Below, one piece after another: positions 5,929 to 12,761 of a stretch of 14,945 nucleotides of DNA; the stretch's first letter is position 1, and each line of letters begins with the position of its first letter. Under the pieces are notes generated by a model. It did no database searches and had not been told where the DNA came from. It worked only from the letters and a program-made list of their open reading frames with translations. A program made the translations under genes and the position numbers. The DNA comes from Bacteroidetes bacterium UBA2364 (GTDB lineage Bacteria; Bacteroidota; Rhodothermia; Rhodothermales; UBA2364). The DNA is taken from contig DDTM01000021.1 of assembly GCA_002344075.1 (NCBI GenBank), forward strand, positions 1 through 14,945, in the 5' to 3' direction.

Positions 5929-7272
5929 ATGGTTCATTCTGTATCCCCCATATTCCCCGCAGAAGATGTACACAGCACACTACATCGCCACATGTTGGCA
6001 GACGGTATGCCAATGGTCTTAGACATGTCGCGAAGTCAGGGTTTGTACATCTATGATAAACTTACCCATAAACGATATATAGATTATTTTACCTTCTTCG
6101 CCTCAGTGCCATTTGGGCTTAATCCTCCAGCGTTTCGGGAAGACCAAGACTTTTTAGACCGCTTGATGGATGCCGCGTTAAACAAAGTCTCGAACTCGGA
6201 TCTGTATACGGAGCATATGGCCCGTTTTGTGGATACGTTCTCACGGGTAGGTATTCCGGAGTACCTACCCAATCTGTTCATGATTTCGGGAGGTGCGCTC
6301 GCCGTCGAAAATGCCTTAAAGGCCGCCTTCGATTGGAAGGTGCGGAAAAATTTTGCCAAAGGATACCGCTCCGAACGAGGGCACAAGATTATCTACTTCG
6401 AGCAGGCATTCCATGGGCGTAGTGGTTATACCATGACGCTCACCAATACCGATCCTAATAAGGTGGCCCTTTTCCCTAAGTTCGACTGGTGTCGAGTGGT
6501 TTCTCCGCACGCCAATGAACTACCCACAAAAGGCAACTTGGAAGAGGTCATCGCACGTGAGAAAACGGCTATTGCACAAATTAAGCGCCACTTTGCAGAT
6601 AATCCCGATGATATAGCAGCCATCATTATCGAACCCATTCAGGCAGAAGGCGGGGACAATCACTTCCGACCGGAATTCCTACAAGCCTTGCGTGATCTGG
6701 CGGATGAAAACGAGGCGCTCCTGATCTTTGATGAAGTACAGACCGGTGTAGGGCTTACAGGCACATTTTGGATGCACGAACAAACCAGTGTGAAACCAGA
6801 TATTTTGGTATTCGGTAAAAAAATGCAGGTTTGTGGTATTTTGGCCGGAGATCGGGTACGCGAGGTGCCGGAAAATGTATTTGAGAAACATAGTCGCATC
6901 AATTCCACTTGGGGAGGTAGCTTGGTAGATATGGTGCGCTCCGAAAAAGCACTTGAAGTCATCGAACAAAAAAACCTATTGCAAAATGTCCGACAGATGG
7001 GTAGCCTGCTTATGAAAGAAATTCGAGAATTGGCAGATACCTTTGACGAAGTTGAAAACCCGCGTGGCTTGGGGCTGATGTGTGCTTTCGATCTACCCTC
7101 TACTGAAATTCGCGAAAAATTCAGGCATCTTTGTTACGATAATGGCCTTCTTATATTAGGGTGTGGTACACGTACTGTGCGCTTCAGAACAGCCCTAACA
7201 TTAGATGAAAACGGCATTTCAGAAGGCATGGGCCTCATTCGGCACACACTTTCTCAACTGTTTGACAAGTAA
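5929..7272 (+). CDS. lat: L-lysine 6-transaminase (lysine epsilon-aminotransferase)
   Basis: PLP-dependent class III aminotransferase of 447 residues that moves the epsilon-amino group of lysine to 2-oxoglutarate, giving 2-aminoadipate 6-semialdehyde and glutamate. The N-terminal half has ISGGALAVENALKAA (about 119-133) and FEQAFHGRSGYTMTLTN (about 157-173). The pyridine-nitrogen aspartate is D268 in LLIFDEVQTG. The PLP lysine is one of the pair K297/K298 in VFGKKMQVCGILAG, a sequence pattern characteristic of this subfamily and not of ornithine or GABA transaminases. The start is supported by GGAG seven bases upstream. The gene stands alone: no semialdehyde dehydrogenase or saccharopine gene is beside it, so whether it serves lysine catabolism, stress or a secondary pathway is not shown. 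Confidence 0.93.
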   Translation: MVHSVSPIFPAEDVHSTLHRHMLADGMPMVLDMSRSQGLYIYDKLTHKRYIDYFTFFASVPFGLNPPAFREDQDFLDRLMDAALNKVSNSDLYTEHMARFVDTFSRVGIPEYLPNLFMISGGALAVENALKAAFDWKVRKNFAKGYRSERGHKIIYFEQAFHGRSGYTMTLTNTDPNKVALFPKFDWCRVVSPHANELPTKGNLEEVIAREKTAIAQIKRHFADNPDDIAAIIIEPIQAEGGDNHFRPEFLQALRDLADENEALLIFDEVQTGVGLTGTFWMHEQTSVKPDILVFGKKMQVCGILAGDRVREVPENVFEKHSRINSTWGGSLVDMVRSEKALEVIEQKNLLQNVRQMGSLLMKEIRELADTFDEVENPRGLGLMCAFDLPSTEIREKFRHLCYDNGLLILGCGTRTVRFRTALTLDENGISEGMGLIRHTLSQLFDK

Positions 7273-7377
7273 AATACTTCGCAAATAAGGCGGAACCTTT
7301 TTTCGCTTTTCGGCTTAAGAAAATTTTTGTACACCCAAGTTCGGATTGTATTTATCTGATTTGGATTGTAATTTCAT

Positions 7378-7383
7378 TATAAT
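7378..7383 (+). promoter_or_regulatory. TATAAT hexamer, possible -10 element
   Basis: A perfect TATAAT lies 63 bases upstream of the ATG at 7447 in an AT-rich stretch. No good -35 is found 16-18 bases before it; a TTTG occurs at 7360-7363. It may drive the orphan ORF. The rest of the 174-base gap after the transaminase shows no clear terminator. Confidence 0.3.
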
Positions 7384-7446
7384 TTATTGTAGCTATCGCC
7401 AAGTTCTTACGCGAGATTAGGCGATTCACACCCGCCTACTATTGAA

Positions 7447-7848
7447 ATGAGCAATAACCGTGCTTACCACCTCCGGTCTGGTAAATGGAAAACCGTCGCC
7501 CTTAACTTCGGACTGTTGCCCCGCCGGATCACCATAGAAATTAACGCCACGCGGCCCGTAAAGTGGCGGCGGCTTGCCCTTATACCCGGTTTAGGATCTT
7601 TCAATGCACAGAAAAAGACCTTCCTCTTTTGGGGTATTTTACAGCTCAAATGCTACGAGAACCGCACCGCAACGGTTTATACCACGGGTGAACGCAAGAC
7701 CTACGAAAATTACGATGTGGATAATGCGGTTGTTCCTAACAATCCGGATGCTTCTTCGCGTCGAACAAAAAAGCGTTCATCGTATAACAATCAGGATCAT
7801 TATAGTAGCCTTTTTGTGGTTGTGAGCTTCTTAGAGTGGTTGATTTGA
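7447..7848 (+). CDS. Hypothetical protein, orphan ORF
   Basis: I do not recognise this 133-residue protein. The first half is basic, with WKTVALNFGLLPRRI and WRRLALIPGLGSF. The middle is polar and tyrosine/asparagine-rich (YENYDVDNAVVPNNPDASS), then comes a lysine/arginine/serine patch, and the last 13 residues are hydrophobic (SLFVVVSFLEWLI). No signal peptide, transmembrane pair or known motif stands out. Codon choice is mixed and looks coding-like. A TATAAT precedes the ORF and a very strong terminator begins 25 bases after its stop, so a transcription unit of the right size exists. No Shine-Dalgarno is visible. Opposite-strand frames over the same DNA are shorter. It could be a lineage-specific gene, or a chance ORF in decaying DNA next to the intron remnant. 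Confidence 0.45.
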   Translation: MSNNRAYHLRSGKWKTVALNFGLLPRRITIEINATRPVKWRRLALIPGLGSFNAQKKTFLFWGILQLKCYENRTATVYTTGERKTYENYDVDNAVVPNNPDASSRRTKKRSSYNNQDHYSSLFVVVSFLEWLI

Positions 7849-7872
7849 GTGGCTATTTGTATTGATTAGAAT

Positions 7873-7911
7873 AAAAAACGGCTTCTTCTGTTCAGGAAGG
7901 AGCCGTTTTTT
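7873..7911. terminator. Strong bidirectional intrinsic terminator
   Basis: AAAAAACGGCT at 7873-7883 pairs perfectly with AGCCGTTTTTT at 7901-7911, and the stem continues through one G-T pair and CTTC/GAAG to a 7-base loop (16 pairs in all). Both strands end in a run of six T, so it can stop transcripts in either direction: from the orphan ORF on the plus strand and from anything reading leftwards across the intron remnant. Confidence 0.88.
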
Positions 7912-8253
7912 GAGTGCACCCGGCATAGACGGGATACGTGCGGCGGAACTGTATGCCTATTTGGTTGGGCATTGGCAAGAATTGCAACATTCGGTGATGG
8001 ACGGGACGTACCGCCCCGAAGCGGTGAGGCGGGTAGAGATACCGAAGCCGGACGGAGGCGTGAGACAGTTGGGGATACCGACCGTATGGACGCAGGCGCG
8101 GCTTCGGATGTGCATCTGGAAACAATGGAAACGGGTACGCACACGGATAGCGGCACTGCGGAAACTGGGGTCAGTGAACAAAAATCCTATGAATGGGGCA
8201 ATACCCGCAAAGAATATTGGCGCATCGCCCACAGCCAAGTCTCAGGTGGTTAA
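7912..8253 (+). pseudogene. Group II intron reverse transcriptase/maturase remnant
   Basis: The frame reads SAPGIDGIRAAELYAYL, then a segment ending VMDGTYRPEAVRRVEIPKPD, then GGVRQLGIPTV. This is the N-terminal part of group II intron-encoded reverse transcriptases. Directly after GIPTV (8086) the frame jumps, still in phase, to WTQARLRMCIWKQWKRVRTR, which belongs to the C-terminal maturase region; about 280 residues, including the YADD catalytic core, are gone. A missing base in the G-run 8167-8170 then shifts the frame: the neighbouring frame continues the family sequence with GVSEQKSYEWGNTRKEYWR and IAHS, stopping at TAA 8251-8253. The 5' end is cut right at the terminator (about 7912), and no intron domain V/VI is recognised. 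The fragment is GC-richer than its surroundings. It is non-functional. Confidence 0.85.
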
Positions 8254-8262
8254 GATTTTACA

Positions 8263-8823
8263 TTAATTTTTTTGCATAGCGCAATATTTTTCTTTTAAGA
8301 CACGGTCTTTTAGGCCTAATTGCTCTGCAAGTGCAATATCTGCGCATCCACTTGCGACATCCCCATATTCTAATTTCGCAATGGCCCGATCTAAGATGGC
8401 CTCTGGATAGTTAGGTCGAAGCGTTAACACCTTGGTATAATCGGAGATGGCTTCTGTATATGCCTTTCTTTGTGTTTGAATATTGGCACGGGCATAAAAA
8501 TAGTCAGGATAATCGCCTGCGAACGAAATGGCGCGATTCAGATCATGCAAAGCCTCCTCTAAGGCCCCTTGTTTTAGGCGTAATTCTCCCCTTAGGTGGT
8601 AGGCACGGGAGAAAGTCGAATCTTTTTTCAGGGCTTCGTTAAATGCTGCCAATGCACCAACTTCATTCCCTTCAAAAAGTTTTTCCATTCCCCGTTCACA
8701 TAATTGCGCGGCCAATTCGTATGGTTGAGGGGTTTTGTTGATGGTGCTGGGCTGTCTGGTCTGTCCCCAGACGGTTATACAACAACCGTGAAAGGCCAGT
8801 ATAATCGGTAAAAGGGTTTTCAT
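8263..8823 (-). CDS. Exported TPR-repeat protein
   Basis: Protein of 186 residues with an N-terminal signal sequence (hydrophobic core LLPIILAFHGCCITVWG, likely cleaved near residue 20; lipidation at C14 or C15 is less likely). About four tetratricopeptide repeats follow, at roughly 37-70, 73-104, 107-138 and 141-174, with the usual pattern (for example GALAAFNEALKKDSTFSRAY and YTEAISDYTKVLTLRPNYPE). The last repeat ends in YGDVASGCADIALAEQLG, a form common in periplasmic TPR proteins of this group. It is probably a protein-protein interaction scaffold in the periplasm; no partner is indicated. It is divergent from the NADH dehydrogenase across a 278-base spacer, and its 3' end nearly abuts the intron remnant. 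Confidence 0.85.
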   Translation of the reverse strand: MKTLLPIILAFHGCCITVWGQTRQPSTINKTPQPYELAAQLCERGMEKLFEGNEVGALAAFNEALKKDSTFSRAYHLRGELRLKQGALEEALHDLNRAISFAGDYPDYFYARANIQTQRKAYTEAISDYTKVLTLRPNYPEAILDRAIAKLEYGDVASGCADIALAEQLGLKDRVLKEKYCAMQKN

Positions 8824-8887
8824 TATCCATAGATGTTTAGTCGAGAAGGCTGCCTAATATAAATCGGAACCGATCTTAATTGCACAA

Positions 8888-8916
8888 GCAAAAAAAGGAG
8901 ATTTTTTACAATCTCT
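8888..8916 (-). terminator. Hairpin plus T-run in the TPR gene leader, unassigned
   Basis: On the minus strand GAGATT (plus-strand 8910-8915) pairs with AATCTC (8898-8903) across a 6-base loop, with a further G-T pair, and is followed by C and seven T residues. It points towards the TPR gene, 65 bases before its start, and no gene ends at it. It could terminate a small RNA or antisense transcript, or attenuate the TPR gene. Confidence 0.45.
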
Positions 8917-8940
8917 CATAAGAAAACTTGATTCTGAGCG

Positions 8941-9030
8941 ATGTCTGAACAATATCGCGATATCCGCCTTCGCACTTACCAAAGAGGGGTGAGTAACATG
9001 CCTATAGACAGTTCTGGTATTGAGTACTAA
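8941..9030 (+). CDS. Possible 29-residue small ORF
   Basis: ATG at 8941 opens a frame of 29 codons (MSEQYRDIRLRTYQRG followed by 13 more residues), ending TAA 9028-9030, 101 bases before the preferred NADH dehydrogenase start. I recognise no motif and see no convincing ribosome binding site, and a 12-bp palindrome lies inside it. It may be a leader peptide or chance. Confidence 0.18.
   Translation: MSEQYRDIRLRTYQRGVSNMPIDSSGIEY
8952..8963. promoter_or_regulatory. 12-bp perfect palindrome ATATCGCGATAT
   Basis: A self-complementary 12-mer in the spacer between the divergent TPR and NADH dehydrogenase genes, about 130 bases upstream of the former and 180 upstream of the latter. It is a candidate operator; no regulator is encoded nearby. 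Confidence 0.25.
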
Positions 9031-9079
9031 ACCAATCTTTGTGATGTGAAATATTCAAATAGAAAAGGTTTACAATAAA

Positions 9080-9101
9080 ACGAATTTGCTCAATAATTCG
9101 T
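9080..9101. promoter_or_regulatory. 7-bp inverted repeat just upstream of the NADH dehydrogenase
   Basis: ACGAATT (9080-9086) and AATTCGT (9095-9101) flank an 8-base spacer. If translation starts at the ATG 9132 the repeat lies in the promoter or leader; if it starts at 9102 it would touch the start codon. It may be an operator or an RNA hairpin that affects initiation. It does not match the Rex consensus TTGTGA-N6-TCACAA. Confidence 0.3.
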
Positions 9102-9131
9102 ATGCGGCCCAAACCAAACCCCATTCCTCAT

Positions 9132-10481
9132 ATGAAACCCAAACCGATTCGCAGGCCTATTGTCGCCGTCATTGGTGCTGGATTTGGCGGCCTCGCCGTT
9201 GTACGCGCTTTGAGAAACGCCCCCGTAGAAGTCCGCCTCATTGACCAGAATAATTACCACACCTTCCAACCATTATTATATCAGGTTGCAACGGCTGGTT
9301 TGGAGCCTGAAAGCATCGGAAGAAGTATCCGGAGTATGCTCCAGCGGCAGAAGAATGTAGATTTTATGTTGGGCAAAGTGATTGCCGTGAACCGATCTGA
9401 TAAGAAAATTACTTTGGAAACAGGATTCACGTGTTCATACGATTATTTGGTTTTAGCAGCAGGAGCAACCAATAATTTTTTTGGCATTCCGGGTGTGGCG
9501 GAACATGCTTTTACCCTTAAAACCATGCAAGACGCGATGGTACTGCGCAGTCATGTCTTATCCGTTTTTGAAGAAGCAAATCTTTATGCCGATCGGTACG
9601 ATGATGGCTTGTTGCATTTTGTGGTTGTTGGGGGAGGGCCTACCGGAGTAGAAATGGCGGGTGCGCTTGTTGAGTTGTTTGAAATGGTATTGAAAAAAGA
9701 TTTTCCCCACTTGCCTATTCACCGTGCAAAAGTATCACTGATCGAGGCTAGTTCGCATTTGTTGAATGCGTTTAATGAACGATATCGCAACTATACTGTA
9801 GCAGAACTGAAACGACGGGGCGTTCAAGTTTATAAAGGGACCAAGGTGGTGAGTGTATCGTCCAATGACGTGTTACTACACACGGGGGAGCGCCTTCCAA
9901 CAGCAACCCTTATCTGGGCTGCAGGCATTCGGGTTAATCCACTTGCAGATTTGATGGGCGTAAAACAAGGTGCTGCTGGGCGCATAGAGGTGCGGCCCGA
10001 CTTAAGCCTTCCTGATGATCCAAATGTATTTGTGATTGGGGATATGGCCGCCAGCACCGATGAAAACGGGAACCTGCATCCACAATTGGCTCCAAATGCC
10101 ATTCAGGCGGGGAAACATGTGGCCTTACAACTGAACGCATTGATACATCATCTCCCAACCCAGCCTTATCGGTACTTTGACAAAGGCATCATGGCCACCA
10201 TTGGTCGTAATGCTGCTGTTGCAGAAACGCCTTGGGGTTTTCGAGCAAAAGGTTTTGGCGCTTGGCTGGCTTGGCTTTTTGTTCACCTGATGTACTTGGT
10301 AGGGTTTCGTAATCGCTTGCTGGTTTTTTTTGATTGGTTATGGAACTATATTTCTTATGATCGCAGTGCACGGATGATTTTTCCGGATCCCTTCCGGAGT
10401 CGTCCTGCTTCTTCTGATATAATTACCCTTTCCGACGAAAAGAAAACCCCGTTCGCCCTTGAGAAGGAGTGGGTACGATGA
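9132..10481 (+). CDS. ndh: Type II NADH:quinone oxidoreductase (NDH-2)
   Basis: Single-subunit flavoprotein that passes electrons from NADH to the quinone pool at the inner face of the membrane without pumping protons. I prefer the ATG 9132 (449 residues), because it leaves a short basic leader before the FAD motif; an ATG at 9102 adds ten proline-rich residues and would put an inverted repeat against the start codon. The FAD site VAVIGAGFGGLAVVRAL is at about 11-27. YHTFQPLLYQVATAGLEP is the conserved quinone-site segment. The NADH-binding fold is VVVGGGPTGVEMAGAL (about 164-179). FVIGDMA (about 300-306) contacts FAD, with QLAPNAIQAGKHVA after it. The C-terminus has the amphipathic, tryptophan-rich region (GAWLAWLFVHLMYLVGFRNR) that docks to the membrane, ending FFDWLWNYISYDRSAR. 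It is transcribed alone. Confidence 0.95.
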   Translation: MKPKPIRRPIVAVIGAGFGGLAVVRALRNAPVEVRLIDQNNYHTFQPLLYQVATAGLEPESIGRSIRSMLQRQKNVDFMLGKVIAVNRSDKKITLETGFTCSYDYLVLAAGATNNFFGIPGVAEHAFTLKTMQDAMVLRSHVLSVFEEANLYADRYDDGLLHFVVVGGGPTGVEMAGALVELFEMVLKKDFPHLPIHRAKVSLIEASSHLLNAFNERYRNYTVAELKRRGVQVYKGTKVVSVSSNDVLLHTGERLPTATLIWAAGIRVNPLADLMGVKQGAAGRIEVRPDLSLPDDPNVFVIGDMAASTDENGNLHPQLAPNAIQAGKHVALQLNALIHHLPTQPYRYFDKGIMATIGRNAAVAETPWGFRAKGFGAWLAWLFVHLMYLVGFRNRLLVFFDWLWNYISYDRSARMIFPDPFRSRPASSDIITLSDEKKTPFALEKEWVR

Positions 10482-10493
10482 AGTCAAATCTAC

Positions 10494-10536
10494 GGGCGGA
10501 CTACTTTCGGTTTATTGAAAAATAGCCCGCCTTTAT
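10494..10536. terminator. Weak hairpin between ndh and ligA 3' ends
   Basis: GGCGG (10495-10499) can pair with CCGCC (10527-10531), with a flanking G-T pair and a 27-base loop, followed on the plus strand by TTTAT. It lies between two convergent genes, where a shared terminator is expected, but the stem is short and the T-runs are poor. Confidence 0.3.
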
Positions 10537-10567
10537 AAGTTACTTCTGCCCTGAGGCGTAGCATCAT

Positions 10568-12697
10568 TTACGGCTTTTTAGGGGCAGGTATCTCAATCAT
10601 CTGTAAAAGTTGTGCCTCATCTAAGACTACGATTTGCAATTTTTGCGCTTTCTCCAATTTGGATCCTGCATTTTCCCCAGCCACCAGAAAATGGGTCTTT
10701 TTGCTCACACTATCGGTAACTTTTCCGCCTGCTTGTTGGATGCGTTGTGCGGCCTCGGTTCGTCCCATCGTTGGCAACGTACCCGTAATGACAAAGGTTT
10801 TTCCGCTAAGCGGTAAATCGGTAGTAATGGTTTTTTGCGCTTCCTCCGGCATTCGTTCGGTTCGAACCCCGGCTTCTTTCAATGCTTGTACCAATGCAAT
10901 ATTTTGAGGCGTAGAGCTCCATGATACGATACTTTCAGCAATTTTAGGGCCGATGCCTTCAATGGTCTGTAGGTCCTCTACGGTAGTCACCAAGAGCTTT
11001 TCTAAGGATTCAATGTAGGGAACCAAGAGTTGTCCCGTGGTTTGGCCGACAAAGCGGATGCCAAGTGCCCAGATAAGACGGGCTAAACTACGATTTTTGG
11101 ATGCCTCTATACCGTCTAATAGGTTTTGTGCTTTTTTTTCGGCAAAGGCCGGAAGGGCCAATAGATCATCTTTCTTAAGGTGGTACAGATCCGGTAACGC
11201 TTTCACTAATCCTTTTTCTACCAAAAGAGCGGCCATTTTTCCACCAAGTCCTTCAATATCCATGGCCTCTCGCCCTGTAAAATGCTCTATGGCTGCTGTT
11301 AGCTGTTCGGGTGTGTTGGTAAGCGTGGTGTAATAGTCTGCCTCGCCTTCATACCGTTGAACTGGCAGACCGGCAGCCGTACAAGCGTCTTTAAAATTCC
11401 ACGCTTGCTCTGTACCAGTACGTGCTTCTACAATTGCTTGAACCACTTGAGGAATGACATCTCCGGCCCGCTTGATCAGAACCATGTCTCCAATCCGGAT
11501 GTCTCGGCTAACGATATAGTCTTCATTGTGTAAAGTTGCTCGCGAAACCACCACTCCACCTACCGAGACGGGCGTTAGGAGTGCGACAGGCTTTACCACG
11601 CCTGTTCGGCCAATGCTCAACTCAATGTTTTCGAGGCGTGTGGTTACTTCCAAAGAGGGGAATTTATAGGCCACAGCCCACCGAGGCGCATTAGAGACAA
11701 AGCCAAGTGCTTGTTGATGATCAAAACGATTAATTTTAATTACCAAGCCATCAATCTCATAGTCTAAGGATTCGCGTTGGTTTGTCCATTTCTTAATCAG
11801 ATCCACAACAGCATCCAAATCTGAATATCGTGCTTTGTGCGGATTCACCGGAAAACCCCAAGCCTCCAATTGCTCCTCCATTTCGAAGAGTCCATCGGGC
11901 AACTCGCCGGAAACAGGTCCGATTCCGTAACAAAAGAAGCTAAGAGGTCTCTTAGCAGTCATTTTGGAGTCTAATTGTCGAAGACTACCTGCAGCACCGT
12001 TTCGCGGGTTGGCAATCGGAGGTTTTTGTTCGGCACGAAGTCGTTCATTATACGTCTGAAAATCGGATTTACGCATATAAATCTCACCCCGCACCTCAAT
12101 ACGGTCGGGAATAGGAGGTGGATTTTTATCTTCGGAAACTGGGATTTGGAGCGGAATGCTGCGAATGGTCCGTATATTTTCCGTCACATTCTCTCCTGTC
12201 TGTCCATCTCCTCGTGTGGCCCCCATTACCAAACGCCCCTTTTCATAGGTCAGGGCAATGGCCAAGCCATCAATTTTTAACTCCACCAGCAATTCGGGTT
12301 GTGTTTCGCCAAAAATGGGCAGCAAACCTTTTATGCAACGGTCGTACCAAGCCCGTAAATCGCCCTCCGAGAATACGTTTCCGAGGCTAAGTAACGGTTG
12401 TGGATGTTGGTGTTTCTGAAACCCGTCTAAAACCGCTCCGCCCACGCGCTGAGTCGGCGAATCCAGTGTTTTGAGTGCTGGGAAATGCGCTTCAATAGAC
12501 TGTAACGCCCTAAACAAGCGGTCATACTCTGCATCTGCAATGACGGGTTGATCCAACACATAATACCGATGGCTATGTGCATGCAAAACTATTGCCAATG
12601 TATGGGCCAATTGTGCGGCTTCGTCACGAGAAAGACCATGAATATCTGTTTCGGAAATCCGATGGAGTATGGAATAGGTTAAAGCAAGATTTTCCAT
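10568..12697 (-). CDS. ligA: NAD-dependent DNA ligase
   Basis: Seals DNA nicks in replication and repair using NAD as adenylate donor. I place the start at ATG 12695-12697 (709 residues); an earlier ATG at 12724 falls inside the upstream terminator hairpin. Domain Ia has the HSHRYYVLDQPVIADAEYD NMN-binding segment. The adenylation domain has the nucleophile K141 in VELKIDGLAIAL. Other motifs are VRGEIYMRKSDF, NPRNGAAGSLRQLD and DGLVIKIN. The OB fold has GRTGVVKPVALLTPV and IGDMVLIKRAGDVIPQV. Helix-hairpin-helix repeats (IEGIGPKIAESI) and a C-terminal BRCT domain (about 630-705, LSGKTFVITGTLPTMGR) follow. The oddity is the zinc finger: of four expected cysteines only C439 remains, the others being A442, T457 and T462, although surrounding sequence and length are kept. 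It follows rodZ on the same strand across a terminator. Confidence 0.96.
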   Translation of the reverse strand: MENLALTYSILHRISETDIHGLSRDEAAQLAHTLAIVLHAHSHRYYVLDQPVIADAEYDRLFRALQSIEAHFPALKTLDSPTQRVGGAVLDGFQKHQHPQPLLSLGNVFSEGDLRAWYDRCIKGLLPIFGETQPELLVELKIDGLAIALTYEKGRLVMGATRGDGQTGENVTENIRTIRSIPLQIPVSEDKNPPPIPDRIEVRGEIYMRKSDFQTYNERLRAEQKPPIANPRNGAAGSLRQLDSKMTAKRPLSFFCYGIGPVSGELPDGLFEMEEQLEAWGFPVNPHKARYSDLDAVVDLIKKWTNQRESLDYEIDGLVIKINRFDHQQALGFVSNAPRWAVAYKFPSLEVTTRLENIELSIGRTGVVKPVALLTPVSVGGVVVSRATLHNEDYIVSRDIRIGDMVLIKRAGDVIPQVVQAIVEARTGTEQAWNFKDACTAAGLPVQRYEGEADYYTTLTNTPEQLTAAIEHFTGREAMDIEGLGGKMAALLVEKGLVKALPDLYHLKKDDLLALPAFAEKKAQNLLDGIEASKNRSLARLIWALGIRFVGQTTGQLLVPYIESLEKLLVTTVEDLQTIEGIGPKIAESIVSWSSTPQNIALVQALKEAGVRTERMPEEAQKTITTDLPLSGKTFVITGTLPTMGRTEAAQRIQQAGGKVTDSVSKKTHFLVAGENAGSKLEKAQKLQIVVLDEAQLLQMIEIPAPKKP

Positions 12698-12703
12698 TTG
12701 TTG

Positions 12704-12738
12704 AAAATAAAAAGCGCAGAACAAAGTTGCTCTACGCT
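12704..12738 (-). terminator. Intrinsic terminator between rodZ-like gene and ligA
   Basis: On the minus strand AGCGTAGA (plus-strand 12731-12738) pairs with TCTGCGCT (12713-12720) in eight pairs, one of them G-T, around a 10-base loop. The tail is TTTTATTTT (plus-strand 12704-12712). It ends the rodZ-like transcript and finishes only six bases before the preferred ligA start codon. Confidence 0.75.
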
Positions 12739-12761
12739 TGATATGGTTGATTTCTTTGGAT

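Noticed and set aside
5658..6056. A 132-codon plus-strand frame running into the lysine transaminase gene
   Set aside because: It overlaps the transaminase N-terminus in another frame and lacks any motif; the transaminase has a good ribosome binding site.
8984..9000. GGGGTGAGTAACATGCC resembles the 16S rRNA segment GGGTGAGTAAC
   Set aside because: Only about 11 bases match; flanking sequence has no other rRNA similarity, so this is chance.
12698..12724. Upstream ATG giving a 718-residue LigA
   Set aside because: The extra nine codons lie inside the intrinsic terminator that ends the rodZ-like gene, and the peptide does not look like a ligase N-terminus.
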